DNA from: Bin87 sp965232895
GTDB taxonomy: Bacteria > Chloroflexota > Dehalococcoidia > Lucifugimonadales > UBA3495
DNA: 64,000 nt
Direction of reading: 5' to 3'
NCBI GenBank assembly: GCA_965232895.1
Contig: OZ247430.1
Coordinates: forward strand, 3,844,001-3,908,000
Shown here: positions 16,841-25,120 of the stretch, in pieces
How the letters are laid out: every line of letters starts with the position of its first letter
Numbering within the stretch: the first letter of the stretch is position 1
Position numbers and translations under genes: made by a program
Notes under the pieces: generated by a model
What the model saw: only the letters and a program-made list of their open reading frames with translations
Database searches by the model: none
What the model was told of the DNA's origin: nothing

Positions 16841-16959
16841 GTCATTCCGGCGAAAGCAGGAATCCATTGTTCGACAGGAATCCATTGTTCGAAATGACAA
16901 GCCTCGTGGACGATGCGCGCTCTGTACTACCAATGGACTCCGGCTATCGCCGCAGTGAC
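16841..16959. repeat. Imperfect inverted-repeat element (about 119 bp)
   Basis: Arms of 28 bases at 16841-16868 and 16932-16959 are imperfect inverted copies (about 23 of 28 match by eye). The left arm begins GTCATTCCGGCGAAAGC, a motif widely dispersed in bacterial genomes as intergenic palindromes. Inside lies a perfect 18-base tandem duplication (CAGGAATCCATTGTTCGA at 16857-16874 and 16875-16892). The element sits in the only sizeable gap here (16731-17003), upstream of mobA and downstream of the convergent-side hydrolase; nothing else was seen in that gap. It resembles a small non-autonomous element or dispersed hairpin repeat. Confidence 0.7.
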
Positions 16960-17003
16960 GAGTGCGGACTTGTCGAAATGTGATTGCCCTGCTGCAGGAG
17001 CGG

Positions 17004-17819
17004 TCAAACTCCCTGCTCACCCAGAAATTCCCGGATGCGCTGCACGCACCATTCGGGGTAGATGACGTTTACGCCGTGGCCCAGGCCGGGCCACACGTCC
17101 AGACGGCTGTTGGGGATTTCGGAGGCCATGAACTCCTGCTGCTCCATGCCCGTTGTCAGGGATTCATCGCCCGTCAGCAGCAGAGTGGGCACCGCAATGT
17201 CCTTCAAGTGCGGCCCGAAGTCCAGGCTGTCCAAGTAGCTGTGCAGAGCTTGGCCGATTTCGGCCGGCGTCTTGTCCATCTCCGCGATGTACCAATCCTT
17301 CAGGCCCTCTTCAGCGTGGCGCATGTCCAGGCGGAAGTTGATGGTCGCCGCGCTCCATGCCCCGATGCCGCCCTGCTCCATGGTGGCCAGCCAGCTGCCT
17401 CCCGGCGTGGAGTTTTCGCGGCGGGTCAGGCGACACGGCGAGTTGCACAGCGCCAACGCGCGGCACCGGTCCGGATAGTCATGGGCAAACTGCATCCCCA
17501 TGATGCCGCCGAAAGATTCGCCGACGTAAACCACGCGCTCCACGCCGGCGTCGTCGAGGATCGCCAACAGGTCTCCCATGAGCGTGTCCAGCGTGGGTTC
17601 GTAGCGGGCGGGGTCAATGGCAGACTGGCCCATGCCGCGCATGTCCGGGCGTATGACCCGATACTCGCGGCCCAGCAGCGGCGGCCAGTTGTACCAGAAC
17701 CTGCCGCTGCGGGAGAACCCGTGTTGCAGGACGATGGCGTTGGGAGCCGACCGCCAGGGGTCGGTGAAATCGTCCAGGTAATAGTGCAGTTTGGCGTCGC
17801 CACGCTGGATAGTGGGCAC
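17004..17819 (-). CDS. Alpha/beta-hydrolase fold protein
   Basis: About 271 residues from GTG 17819, preceded by GGGAGA; an ATG 20 codons upstream adds non-conserved residues. The alpha/beta-hydrolase core is plain: LQHGFSRSGRFWYNWPPLL (oxyanion region), RPDMRGMGQS, the nucleophile elbow GESFGG, LLLTGDES with the acid, and the catalytic His in WPGLGHGVNV. Likely a carboxylic-ester or enol-lactone-type hydrolase; substrate unknown. Divergent from the HpaB-type gene and possibly part of the same aromatic pathway. Confidence 0.88.
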   Translation of the reverse strand: MPTIQRGDAKLHYYLDDFTDPWRSAPNAIVLQHGFSRSGRFWYNWPPLLGREYRVIRPDMRGMGQSAIDPARYEPTLDTLMGDLLAILDDAGVERVVYVGESFGGIMGMQFAHDYPDRCRALALCNSPCRLTRRENSTPGGSWLATMEQGGIGAWSAATINFRLDMRHAEEGLKDWYIAEMDKTPAEIGQALHSYLDSLDFGPHLKDIAVPTLLLTGDESLTTGMEQQEFMASEIPNSRLDVWPGLGHGVNVIYPEWCVQRIREFLGEQGV

Positions 17820-17899
17820 GTTGCGTCTCCCGATTGCGGTTTTCGCTCGTATACCATACCCTTGCGGCGCTAGCAACACGGGCGAAACGGAGGTTTTGA

Positions 17900-19354
17900 A
17901 TGCCGGCGCGCACCGGAGTCCAATACATCGACGGGATACGAGAGCGGGCCGCTGAGGTCTATATCGGCGGGCAGCGGGTCAAGGACGTGACGGCTCATCC
18001 TGCCTTTGCCGGCGGGCTGCGTACTGTGGCTGGGCTCCTGGACCTGCAGCACGATCCGGCCGTGCGTGACGACATGGTCTACGAGTCGCCGTCCACCGGC
18101 GATCCGGTTGGCCTGTCCTTCATCATGCCGCGCAACGGGGAGGATCTGAAGCGGCGGCGCCGGATGATGTCCAACTGGGCCCTGGCTTCGTGCGGCATGA
18201 TGGGCCGCACGCCGGACTTCCTCAACGTGGCGGTGATGTCCATGGCGGCGGCGTCAGACTACTGCGGCCAGAACCGCCCCGAGTTCAAGCAGAACATCGT
18301 CGATTATTACGAGTACATCCGCGAAAACGACGTGGTAATGACCCACACGCTGGTCAACTTGCAGCGCAGCCGTTCCGTCGGCCAGACTCCCTTCGATGAT
18401 CGCACCGAGGTGGCGCTGTCGGTGGTGCGGGAAACGGACGCCGGCATCGTGGTGCGCGGGGCTCGCGTCCTGGCCACCCTCGGGCCGCTGTCGGATGAGA
18501 TCGCGGTTTACCCGGCGCGGACGCGACGTGTACCCACGGGAGAAGAGGGGAAATTCGCGTTCGGTTTTGCGATCCCCTGCGAAACTGCCGGCCTCAAATT
18601 CCAGTGCCGGGATACCGTGGATCTGGGCAGGTCCCACTTCGATCACCCGGCCGGCAGCCGGTTCGAGGAGATGGACGCCATCGTGTTCTTTGACGACGTG
18701 CTGGTTCCCTGGGAGCGGGTGTTTCTGTATAACGACGTGGCCCGGTGCAACCAATGGGGAGAGCGCACCAACCGCAACGCGCACACCGGCCACCAGGTTG
18801 TCACCAAGAACGTGATCAAGTGCGAGTTCATGCTGGGTCTGGCCTCGCTGATGGTGGACACGCTGGGGTCCGGCGACCTGCCGCAGACCCAGCGCCTGAT
18901 CGCTGAGCTGATCGAAAACCTGGAGATCACGAAAGCCCTGCTGGCGGCGTCCGAAGCCCAGGCAGCCACCGACGAGTGGGGGATCTTCTGCCCGGACTAC
19001 CGGCTGTTGCTGGTGGCGCGCAAGCAGATGATCACCATGTACCCCCGCATGGCGGAAATCCTGCACCTGCTCGGCTCCAGCAGCCTGATGGCGCTCCCGG
19101 CCGAGGCGGATCTGAACGGGCCGCTGGCCGAGGATATCCGCCGGTACCTGGACACCGACACCGCCACTGCTGAAGAGCGGATCCGCCTGTTCCGGCTGGC
19201 GTGGGATGTGTCGTGCAGCGCGTTCGGCGGTCGTCAGACGCTGTACGAGCGCTACTTCGGCGGGGACGCGGCCCGCAATGCCGCGTTGCTGTACCAGATT
19301 TATGACCGCACCGACGCTCGCAACATGGTCGACGAGTTCCTGTCCCTGGAGTAG
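17900..19354 (+). CDS. 4-hydroxyphenylacetate 3-hydroxylase (HpaB) family flavin-dependent oxygenase
   Basis: 484 residues after a GGAGG ribosome site. Members of this acyl-CoA-dehydrogenase-fold family use reduced FAD supplied by a separate reductase to hydroxylate phenols. Family stretches seen are TGDPVGLSFIMPR, the THTLVNLQRSR substrate/flavin region, LATLGPLSDEIAVYP, DAIVFFDDVLVPWERVFLY and the SLMALPAEADL helix. The 484 residues match the family. No HpaC-type reductase is adjacent. Physiological substrate unknown. Confidence 0.92.
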   Translation: MPARTGVQYIDGIRERAAEVYIGGQRVKDVTAHPAFAGGLRTVAGLLDLQHDPAVRDDMVYESPSTGDPVGLSFIMPRNGEDLKRRRRMMSNWALASCGMMGRTPDFLNVAVMSMAAASDYCGQNRPEFKQNIVDYYEYIRENDVVMTHTLVNLQRSRSVGQTPFDDRTEVALSVVRETDAGIVVRGARVLATLGPLSDEIAVYPARTRRVPTGEEGKFAFGFAIPCETAGLKFQCRDTVDLGRSHFDHPAGSRFEEMDAIVFFDDVLVPWERVFLYNDVARCNQWGERTNRNAHTGHQVVTKNVIKCEFMLGLASLMVDTLGSGDLPQTQRLIAELIENLEITKALLAASEAQAATDEWGIFCPDYRLLLVARKQMITMYPRMAEILHLLGSSSLMALPAEADLNGPLAEDIRRYLDTDTATAEERIRLFRLAWDVSCSAFGGRQTLYERYFGGDAARNAALLYQIYDRTDARNMVDEFLSLE

Positions 19355-19359
19355 CGCTT

Positions 19360-20124
19360 GTGATTACCGTTGCCGAAATCAACGTCGCGCCGGTCAAGTC
19401 CATGGCGCTGGCGCCGCTCACTGAGACGAGGCTGGACCTCGGCGGGATACTGGACGACCGTCGGTTCTACCTCGTGAACAGCCAGGGTCGTTTGCTCTCA
19501 CGCCGAAACGTGGGCAAGCTGGCGCAGCTGGTGACTTCATGGGATTCGTCGTCCGAGTTGCTGCGCATTGAGTTCCCCGACGGCAGCGTATTGGAGGGAG
19601 CGCCGGAGCTGGACCGCCCGGTATGGACGATCATTTGGGGTCGTCGCGTGCGCAGTCGCGCGTTGATGGGCGACTGGATGCCGGCCATCAGCGAGTTTTG
19701 CGGCCAACCGGCCACGCTGATGATGTCGGACCTGCCCTGCCAGGTCTTCGACGAGTTCCCGGTGTCGATCCTGTCCCGTGCATCGGTAGAGCGCCTCTCC
19801 AACCAGATGGGCATGTCGGACGATGAGTGTCTGGCGACCGACCGGTTCCGCCCGACCCTGCTGCTGGACGGGTGCGAGGAGCACCAGGAAGACGGCTGGA
19901 TGAACCGGCCCCTGTCCATCGGCGATGCCGTGGTGCGTGTCCTGGCCCCGGACCCGCGCTGCGCCATCATCGACCAGGACCCGGTCACCGGTGAAACCAA
20001 CACCGAAGCAGTGAAGTCGATACTGGGTTACCGCCCCAACGCGCTGGCGGCGTATTTTGGCGTGTACGGCATCGTGGAGAAGCCGGGGGCGGTCCGGGTG
20101 GGTGATAGAGTGGAAGTGGGCTGA
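19360..20124 (+). CDS. MOSC domain protein
   Basis: 254 residues from a GTG 5 bases after the HpaB-type stop. An N-terminal MOSC beta-barrel (IAxxPVKS-like: INVAPVKSMAL) is followed by a MOSC domain with DRFRPTLLLDG, DAVVRVLAPDPRCAIIDQDP and the cysteine of DPRC (the usual sulfur/Mo-binding Cys). MOSC proteins relate to molybdenum cofactor sulfuration or N-hydroxylated compound reduction (mARC/YiiM). Fits the molybdenum-rich region; exact role unknown. Confidence 0.9.
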   Translation: MITVAEINVAPVKSMALAPLTETRLDLGGILDDRRFYLVNSQGRLLSRRNVGKLAQLVTSWDSSSELLRIEFPDGSVLEGAPELDRPVWTIIWGRRVRSRALMGDWMPAISEFCGQPATLMMSDLPCQVFDEFPVSILSRASVERLSNQMGMSDDECLATDRFRPTLLLDGCEEHQEDGWMNRPLSIGDAVVRVLAPDPRCAIIDQDPVTGETNTEAVKSILGYRPNALAAYFGVYGIVEKPGAVRVGDRVEVG

Positions 20125-20166
20125 CTGCGCTCGAATAGAGTGGCGCAACAGACGGGAGGCAGAACA

Positions 20167-20481
20167 ATGTCCGGCGCGATATTGATGACGGAAACCATTC
20201 AAGTCATACACAGCGATGAGTCTGGCACGTCCGATTACATCATCAATCTGACACTGAACTATTACCAGGAAGCGGGGCAGTGGGTCGGAGTTTGCGACGA
20301 ATTGGGGACGACTGCCTTTGCCGACATTTGGGAGCAGATGAAAACCGAGCTGCGGGAGGCCGTGGAACTACAATTGAATGAGATGGAACGGCTCTCGGAC
20401 ATCCGTGAATACCTGGCAGACAACCAGGTAACCATAACGCCTATCGGATTGCATCGACAGGCCGGGTTTGCCATCGTATGA
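20167..20481 (+). CDS. hicB: HicB-like antitoxin
   Basis: 104 residues from ATG 20167 with GGGAGG upstream. The N-terminal half has the HicB partial RNase-H-like fold: LTLNYYQEAGQWVGVCDELG then TTAFADIWEQMKTELREAV. Its TGA overlaps the ATG of the HicA-like gene. HicB binds and blocks HicA and usually autoregulates the operon. The C-terminus lacks an obvious ribbon-helix-helix. Confidence 0.8.
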   Translation: MSGAILMTETIQVIHSDESGTSDYIINLTLNYYQEAGQWVGVCDELGTTAFADIWEQMKTELREAVELQLNEMERLSDIREYLADNQVTITPIGLHRQAGFAIV

Positions 20482-20717
20482 ACATCTCGGGGCGCGAACT
20501 GATGCGCCTGCTTGAACGCGATGGTTGGACACGCGGCGGTCGAGGCACTCACGGTATCCTTTACTACAAGAGATTCCCAGGAGAGAACCGCCCGCGTTCT
20601 ACAGTAATTCCGGACAAATCAACTCCGTTGCCCGATGTTACATTGGGGGCTATCCTGAGTGTAAAACAAACCGGCATAGGTCGGGTCAGGCTGCAAGTAC
20701 TGCTTGACGCCAACTGA
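20478..20717 (+). CDS. hicA: HicA-like mRNA interferase toxin
   Basis: 79-residue double-stranded-RNA-binding-fold toxin. It shows SGRELMRLLERDGWTRGGRGTHG-type sequence; the GTHGIL histidine corresponds to the catalytic His of HicA, and the C-terminal half has IPDKSTPLPDVTLGAIL. Overlaps HicB by 4 bases. Cleaves mRNA when free of HicB. Family assignment is firm; activity is inferred. Confidence 0.85.
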   Translation: MNISGRELMRLLERDGWTRGGRGTHGILYYKRFPGENRPRSTVIPDKSTPLPDVTLGAILSVKQTGIGRVRLQVLLDAN

Positions 20718-20732
20718 CCGGTCAAATGAAAG

Positions 20733-20762
20733 AGGGCGCGCCGTTCGGTTAGGCGCGCCCTT
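20733..20762. terminator. Bidirectional terminator between hicA and the aminotransferase gene
   Basis: AGGGCGCGCC, a 9-base loop, and GGCGCGCCCT form a perfect 10-bp GC-rich stem between two convergent genes (hicA ends 20717, aminotransferase ends 20801). Only two Ts follow. Confidence 0.7.
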
Positions 20763-20800
20763 GGCAGGTCAGAGAGTTGCCAGTCTGGATTGTTCGGGAA

Positions 20801-22141
20801 TCAGTGCTGAACCATTCCCTCTTCCATCATGGCGGCAATGGCGCCGTCGAATGCCTCGATGGTGAAGTCGATGTCGATCTCGGTATGGGTGCCCGATAGC
20901 ACGCCGCTGGTGCGCGACATCAGGTCCACGCCACGCACCTGCAGGGCCTGGCGCAGGCTGCGCTGGATCTGTGCCGGCTGGTTCTTCAGTTGGGATGCGT
21001 CCAGGCCGTCAATGCTGCGGGCGCCGAAGAACAGGTGGAAGGTTGAGGCTTCGCCGTAAACTGTTGCGTTGACCTCGCGCCGGTCCACCACCTCGCGCAG
21101 GCCCACCCGGAGACGCTCGGCCATGAGGTCGGCCTGGGCGTTGTACTCGCCGGTGGCGACCAGACGCAGTGCGGCGTTGCCGGACGCGGCGGCGTAGGGA
21201 TTGGCGTTGAAGGTGCCGCCGTGGAGGACCCGCTCGTACCGGTCGTGGTGGCTGTCGCCGGTCTGGTGCATGACGGCCATGACCTCATCGCGTCCGCCGA
21301 CCGCGCCGCCGGGCAAACCACCGGTGACGATCTTGGCCATGGTGCAGAGGTCGGGGTCAATGCCCAAGCGTTCCTGCGCTCCGCCGGGCGCCCACCGGAA
21401 CCCCGTGATCACTTCGTCCAGGATCATCACTGCGCCGTGCTCGCGGGTCAGGCGGCGCACCCCGTCCAGGAATCCGTCGGGCAGGGGCACCGTGCCGTAG
21501 GACGCGCCCGACGCCTCGGTGATGACGCCGGCGATGTTGTCGTAGCTGTTCAAGGCGTTTTCCAGCGCGGCAAGATCCGTGGGCAGCACGATGATGGAGT
21601 CGATGGCGCCCTGGGGAATTCCAATAGAGGCGGGAACGTCGAAGGGCGGCAGGTTGCCGGGCATGACATAATCATGCCAGCCGTGATAGTGGGACTCCCA
21701 GCGGATGATTTTCTCCTTGCCCGTATAGGCGCGGGCGACGCGCATGGCCAGCATGGTGGCTTCCGCCCCGGACCCCACGAAACGCACCTTGTCCACGCAG
21801 GGCATCAGCGTGCAGACGCGTTCGCCCCATTCGAGCATAGACTCGGTGGGCGCTCCGAAGTGCGAGCCATCGGCCAGGACGCCGGAGAGCGCGGCAACCA
21901 CCTCGGGATGCGCGTGTCCCAGCAGCAGCGATGCTGATCCCATGCCGTAGTCCACGTACTCGTTCCCGTCAATGTCCCACTTGCGGGGACCGCTGCCGCG
22001 CGCAATCACCACCGGAAACGGGTCGGAGGTATAGCCGTCGTGCCCCGCGCTGCCCGAGGGGAACCGGGCCTGGTAGCTCGGTTGCAGTTCCCGCGACCGG
22101 GGGTTCATGCGGATGTACTGTTCCTGGATGGTTTCAGCCAT
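20801..22141 (-). CDS. Class III aminotransferase, glutamate-1-semialdehyde aminomutase-like
   Basis: PLP enzyme of 446 residues. Family landmarks are DGNEYVDYGMGSASLLLGHAHP, the SGAEATMLAMRVARAYTGKEK region, ESHYHGWHDY, ILDEVITGFR and the lysine of TMAKIVTGGLPGG. It resembles HemL, but the long N-terminal region and the residues after the PLP lysine differ from canonical HemL, and no other tetrapyrrole genes are near. It is more likely an amino-acid or amino-alcohol transaminase/mutase of the HemL-like subgroup. AGGAG precedes the ATG. Confidence 0.85.
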   Translation of the reverse strand: MAETIQEQYIRMNPRSRELQPSYQARFPSGSAGHDGYTSDPFPVVIARGSGPRKWDIDGNEYVDYGMGSASLLLGHAHPEVVAALSGVLADGSHFGAPTESMLEWGERVCTLMPCVDKVRFVGSGAEATMLAMRVARAYTGKEKIIRWESHYHGWHDYVMPGNLPPFDVPASIGIPQGAIDSIIVLPTDLAALENALNSYDNIAGVITEASGASYGTVPLPDGFLDGVRRLTREHGAVMILDEVITGFRWAPGGAQERLGIDPDLCTMAKIVTGGLPGGAVGGRDEVMAVMHQTGDSHHDRYERVLHGGTFNANPYAAASGNAALRLVATGEYNAQADLMAERLRVGLREVVDRREVNATVYGEASTFHLFFGARSIDGLDASQLKNQPAQIQRSLRQALQVRGVDLMSRTSGVLSGTHTEIDIDFTIEAFDGAIAAMMEEGMVQH

Positions 22142-22170
22142 GATGGTAACTCCTGTTGCAGTGTCGCGGG

Positions 22171-24135
22171 TTAGTTGTCGGCGGCAACCAGAGCTTCGGG
22201 TTGCCCGAGGGCCGCGCCGAAAGCGTCGGACAACTGGGCGCTGGCGGCGTTAACCGCCTGCCTTCCCTTGTCGATGACATGGGGCAGGCCAAAGAATCCG
22301 TGGATGACGCCGTCGTACCGGATGAGCGTGGTCTCGACCCCGGCGTCTTCCAGGGCGCTGGCGTAGGCCTCGCCTTCGTCGCGCAGCGGGTCAAACTCCG
22401 CCGTGATCACCAGGGCGGGAGGCAGGTCAGACGACAGCCGGGCCCTTCCGGGCGACGCGAAGATGTTGTAACCGGACAGGTCGGTGTTGTCGATGTAGTG
22501 GTCCCAGAACCAGCGCATGCTCGCCGTCTCAAGGAACATGCCCTGACCGTTGACGTTGTACGAACGGGTGTCGTAGGCGTAGTCGGTCGCGGGATAGACC
22601 AGCAACTGGAAAGCCAGGGGCTGCGGGAAGTCATCCTGCGCCAGCGAAACCGCGGCGGCCAGGTTCCCGCCGGCGCTGTCGCCGCCCACGGCGATCAGGT
22701 CGGCCCGGCTGCCCAGCGCATCGGCGTTGTGCATGGCCCACATGGTTGCCGTGAGGCAATCCTCGAAAGGAGTGGGGAACTTGTACTCAGGGGCGAGACG
22801 GTAGTCCACTGAAATCACCACGCAGTTGCCGCCCACGCAGAGATCGCGGGCGGTGGCGTCGGCGGTTTCGATATTGCCGATCACCCAGCCGCCGCCGTGG
22901 AACCAAACCAGCATACCCCACGGCCCTTCGGTGGCCGGCGTGTAGATCCGAATCGGTACGTCCCCCGGCTCCTTACCGTGCTCGTTGCGGATAATCCGAT
23001 CCTCGACGTTGCCCACGGCGGGGCCTTCGGGCCGGGGACGGCTGTTCATGATCTCCCGGCACTCGTTCACGTCCATTTCCTGGAAGGGTTTCATCCCCAT
23101 GGAGTCGAAGAGTTCCAGCACGTGAGCGGCCTGGGGATCGAGAAGTTTGCGCATCGCCGACGGGTTGCCCTCGTGGCGGCGGTGATATTCCTCGGTCATG
23201 TCGTCGACGGCGCCGCGCAGGAACCGGCAGGCGTCATCCATCGCCTCGCGGGCGGTGTCCATGATGCTGGCCATGCTGAAGAAACCGTGGATCATCCCGT
23301 CGTAGCGGTTGATCTCGGCCGGCACGCCCAACTCGTTGAGCAATCGGCCGTAGGCCTCGCCCTCGTCGCGCAGGGGATCGTACTCCGCGGTGATGATCAG
23401 CGCCGGGGCCAGTTCGTCGATATCCTCGAAATCGGCGCTGAGCTGAAGCGGGGCGGCCAGCGGGTCTTCCGCCTGCGATGGATCGGCCAGGTACTGGTCC
23501 CAGAACCAGATCATGCCCTCGCGCTCCAGGCCGTAACCGGCGCCGTTGTCGATGTAGGACCCGGTGTCGAAATTGTAATCTGTCACCGGGTAGACCAGGA
23601 GCTGTTGGCTGACGCGGAAGTCTCCCGTCTCGGCGGCCTTGATATTCACCGCCGTCGCCAGGTTGCCGCCGGCGCTGTCTCCGCCCACCGCGACTACTCC
23701 GGGCACCCCGCCCAGTTCACCGGCGTGGTCGCTGGCCCAAACGGTGGCATAATAGCAATCGTCGAAGGGTTCGGGGAACTTGGCCTCCGGAGCGAGGCGG
23801 TAGTCCACGGATACGACCACGCACCGGGAGCCCGCGCAGAGTTGGCGAGCCGTGCCGTCCGCAGAGTCCAGGTTGCCCACCACCCAGCCGCCGCCGTGAT
23901 ACCACACGAGGATCGGGAACGGCCCTTCGCCCTCGGGGGTGTAGATGCGCACCGGCACGTCTCCAGCGGGCCCGGGGACGGTGCGGTCCTGCACTTTGCC
24001 CACTTCGGGTCCGGCGCCCCGGGGTCGCTTGGCCGCGTTGGCTCGCGCTTCCTGAGGTGTGACGGTGTGGTTGGGGGGCAAGCCCAGAGCGCGGGTCGCT
24101 TCAATAACCTCTTGCGCTTGCGGATGCAGTGGCAT
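22171..24135 (-). CDS. Tandem-fused HSL-family carboxylesterase (two complete alpha/beta-hydrolase domains)
   Basis: About 654 residues from ATG 24135 (GGAGG 6 bases upstream). It contains two full hormone-sensitive-lipase-type hydrolase domains in one chain. Domain 1 (about 1-310) has HGGG at 80-83, GDSAGG around Ser154, an AEYDPLRDEG acid loop and DGMIHGF. Domain 2 (about 330-650) has HGGG at 413-416, GDSAGG around Ser487, AEFDPLRDEG and DGVIHGF. Both triads look intact. Members of this family usually have about 310 residues, so this is an internal duplication and fusion. Probably hydrolyses short acyl esters. Same strand as the aminotransferase, 29 bases upstream. Confidence 0.92.
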   Translation of the reverse strand: MPLHPQAQEVIEATRALGLPPNHTVTPQEARANAAKRPRGAGPEVGKVQDRTVPGPAGDVPVRIYTPEGEGPFPILVWYHGGGWVVGNLDSADGTARQLCAGSRCVVVSVDYRLAPEAKFPEPFDDCYYATVWASDHAGELGGVPGVVAVGGDSAGGNLATAVNIKAAETGDFRVSQQLLVYPVTDYNFDTGSYIDNGAGYGLEREGMIWFWDQYLADPSQAEDPLAAPLQLSADFEDIDELAPALIITAEYDPLRDEGEAYGRLLNELGVPAEINRYDGMIHGFFSMASIMDTAREAMDDACRFLRGAVDDMTEEYHRRHEGNPSAMRKLLDPQAAHVLELFDSMGMKPFQEMDVNECREIMNSRPRPEGPAVGNVEDRIIRNEHGKEPGDVPIRIYTPATEGPWGMLVWFHGGGWVIGNIETADATARDLCVGGNCVVISVDYRLAPEYKFPTPFEDCLTATMWAMHNADALGSRADLIAVGGDSAGGNLAAAVSLAQDDFPQPLAFQLLVYPATDYAYDTRSYNVNGQGMFLETASMRWFWDHYIDNTDLSGYNIFASPGRARLSSDLPPALVITAEFDPLRDEGEAYASALEDAGVETTLIRYDGVIHGFFGLPHVIDKGRQAVNAASAQLSDAFGAALGQPEALVAADN

Positions 24136-24208
24136 GTTCGGCCTCCGTTTCGGCGTAGTGTTTGGGCGTGGAGAATTTGGGCTGTTGCCAGTGAATCCCA
24201 CCCGCCAA

Positions 24209-24628
24209 TTAAATCGTTTGCACGGCGGTATATGCGATTATCTTTCCATCAGAAATCACTAATGCGCAGTTATGCAGCATCGCCGTAGCGACGATAATCT
24301 GATCGGAAGGGTCGCGAATCTGCTCGTCGCGGGGAAGTTGAGCGTTGCCTGGTAGAGTGGTTGACCGGATTGCGATAGTTGGAGACAAATTGATAACGCG
24401 CACATGAGGGTAAGCGAGCGCGTTTTCGAACCAGTCGGCCAAGTCAGTATCCAACTGAACTCGACCCAACTGAACTAACATGGCGATTTCCCAAAGAGAT
24501 GTAGCGCAGATTCCAATCGTGCCGTTAGTGTCAGTTTCCTCGTGTAATATAGCAGCGATTTGCGACCGACGTAGCCGTGCAGGCTGATCTATCCACCACA
24601 CCCAAGTGTGGGTATCCAGAATAATCAC
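24209..24628 (-). CDS. PIN-domain ribonuclease toxin (VapC-like)
   Basis: 139 residues. PIN acidic residues are visible: ILDTHTWVWW with Asp5, SLWEIAML with the Glu, and RDPSDQIIVATA with the downstream Asp. The architecture matches the LDTHxxxWW branch of VapC toxins, which cut tRNA or rRNA. Its ATG overlaps the stop of the upstream 135-residue gene (ATGA), the expected antitoxin position. Confidence 0.88.
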   Translation of the reverse strand: MIILDTHTWVWWIDQPARLRRSQIAAILHEETDTNGTIGICATSLWEIAMLVQLGRVQLDTDLADWFENALAYPHVRVINLSPTIAIRSTTLPGNAQLPRDEQIRDPSDQIIVATAMLHNCALVISDGKIIAYTAVQTI

Positions 24629-25032
24629 ACTGATGGCTCCGCAAACTCTGGATATACCGGATCAAAAGGGCGGTCATATTTTAGCGGCAGACCCCGGAGG
24701 GGGTAAGGATTGCCGGCGGCTTTGGCGCGGGCAATCTGAGCATATGCCCGTGAACGACGCCGTTCGGAATCCTGTGTGACCGGGTCGTCGTCCGGGTCCG
24801 TGATCAGTTGGAACTCCCCAGGCCCGATCCTCCAAGCCTTCGGCTCCTGACCATTTTTGACGTAGTTGCCCACTTGTTTGCCATCTCTGGTTATGCTGCG
24901 ATTGGAGGGGATAGTATTTATGGAGTTTGGTGTATATGGCCCCAGCAAATGAGGGCGCAAGCTGTCTCGCGTCCACACCCGCGGAATTGCTCCCTGCTTC
25001 CGCAGGGAATAAACCTCATCCCAGAAGCTCAT
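24625..25032 (-). CDS. Unrecognised protein upstream of PIN toxin, candidate antitoxin
   Basis: 135 residues, no family recognised. The first half reads like a small DNA-binding fold (FWDEVYSLRKQGAIPRVWTR then RPHLLGPYTPNSINTIPSNR, a possible winged-helix recognition region), and the C-terminal half is basic and Pro-rich. It overlaps the PIN toxin by 4 bases and precedes it, as antitoxins do, but it is not a standard AbrB, RHH or Phd-type VapB. Function inferred from position only. Confidence 0.6.
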   Translation of the reverse strand: MSFWDEVYSLRKQGAIPRVWTRDSLRPHLLGPYTPNSINTIPSNRSITRDGKQVGNYVKNGQEPKAWRIGPGEFQLITDPDDDPVTQDSERRRSRAYAQIARAKAAGNPYPLRGLPLKYDRPFDPVYPEFAEPSV

Positions 25033-25069
25033 TGGAGCGCTCCCTCGTGATGCCCCTGAACGTCAATGT

Positions 25070-25099
25070 GGCCGCCGGTTCACGATTGAACCGGCGGCC
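25070..25099 (-). terminator. Strong hairpin after the LLM oxidoreductase gene
   Basis: GGCCGCCGGTTC, loop ACGATT, GAACCGGCGGCC: a perfect 12-bp stem just downstream (minus direction) of the LLM gene stop at 25121. It lacks a T-run but separates that gene from the toxin pair. Confidence 0.65.
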
Positions 25100-25120
25100 C
25101 GGGTGTCGTTTGTTCTTGGG

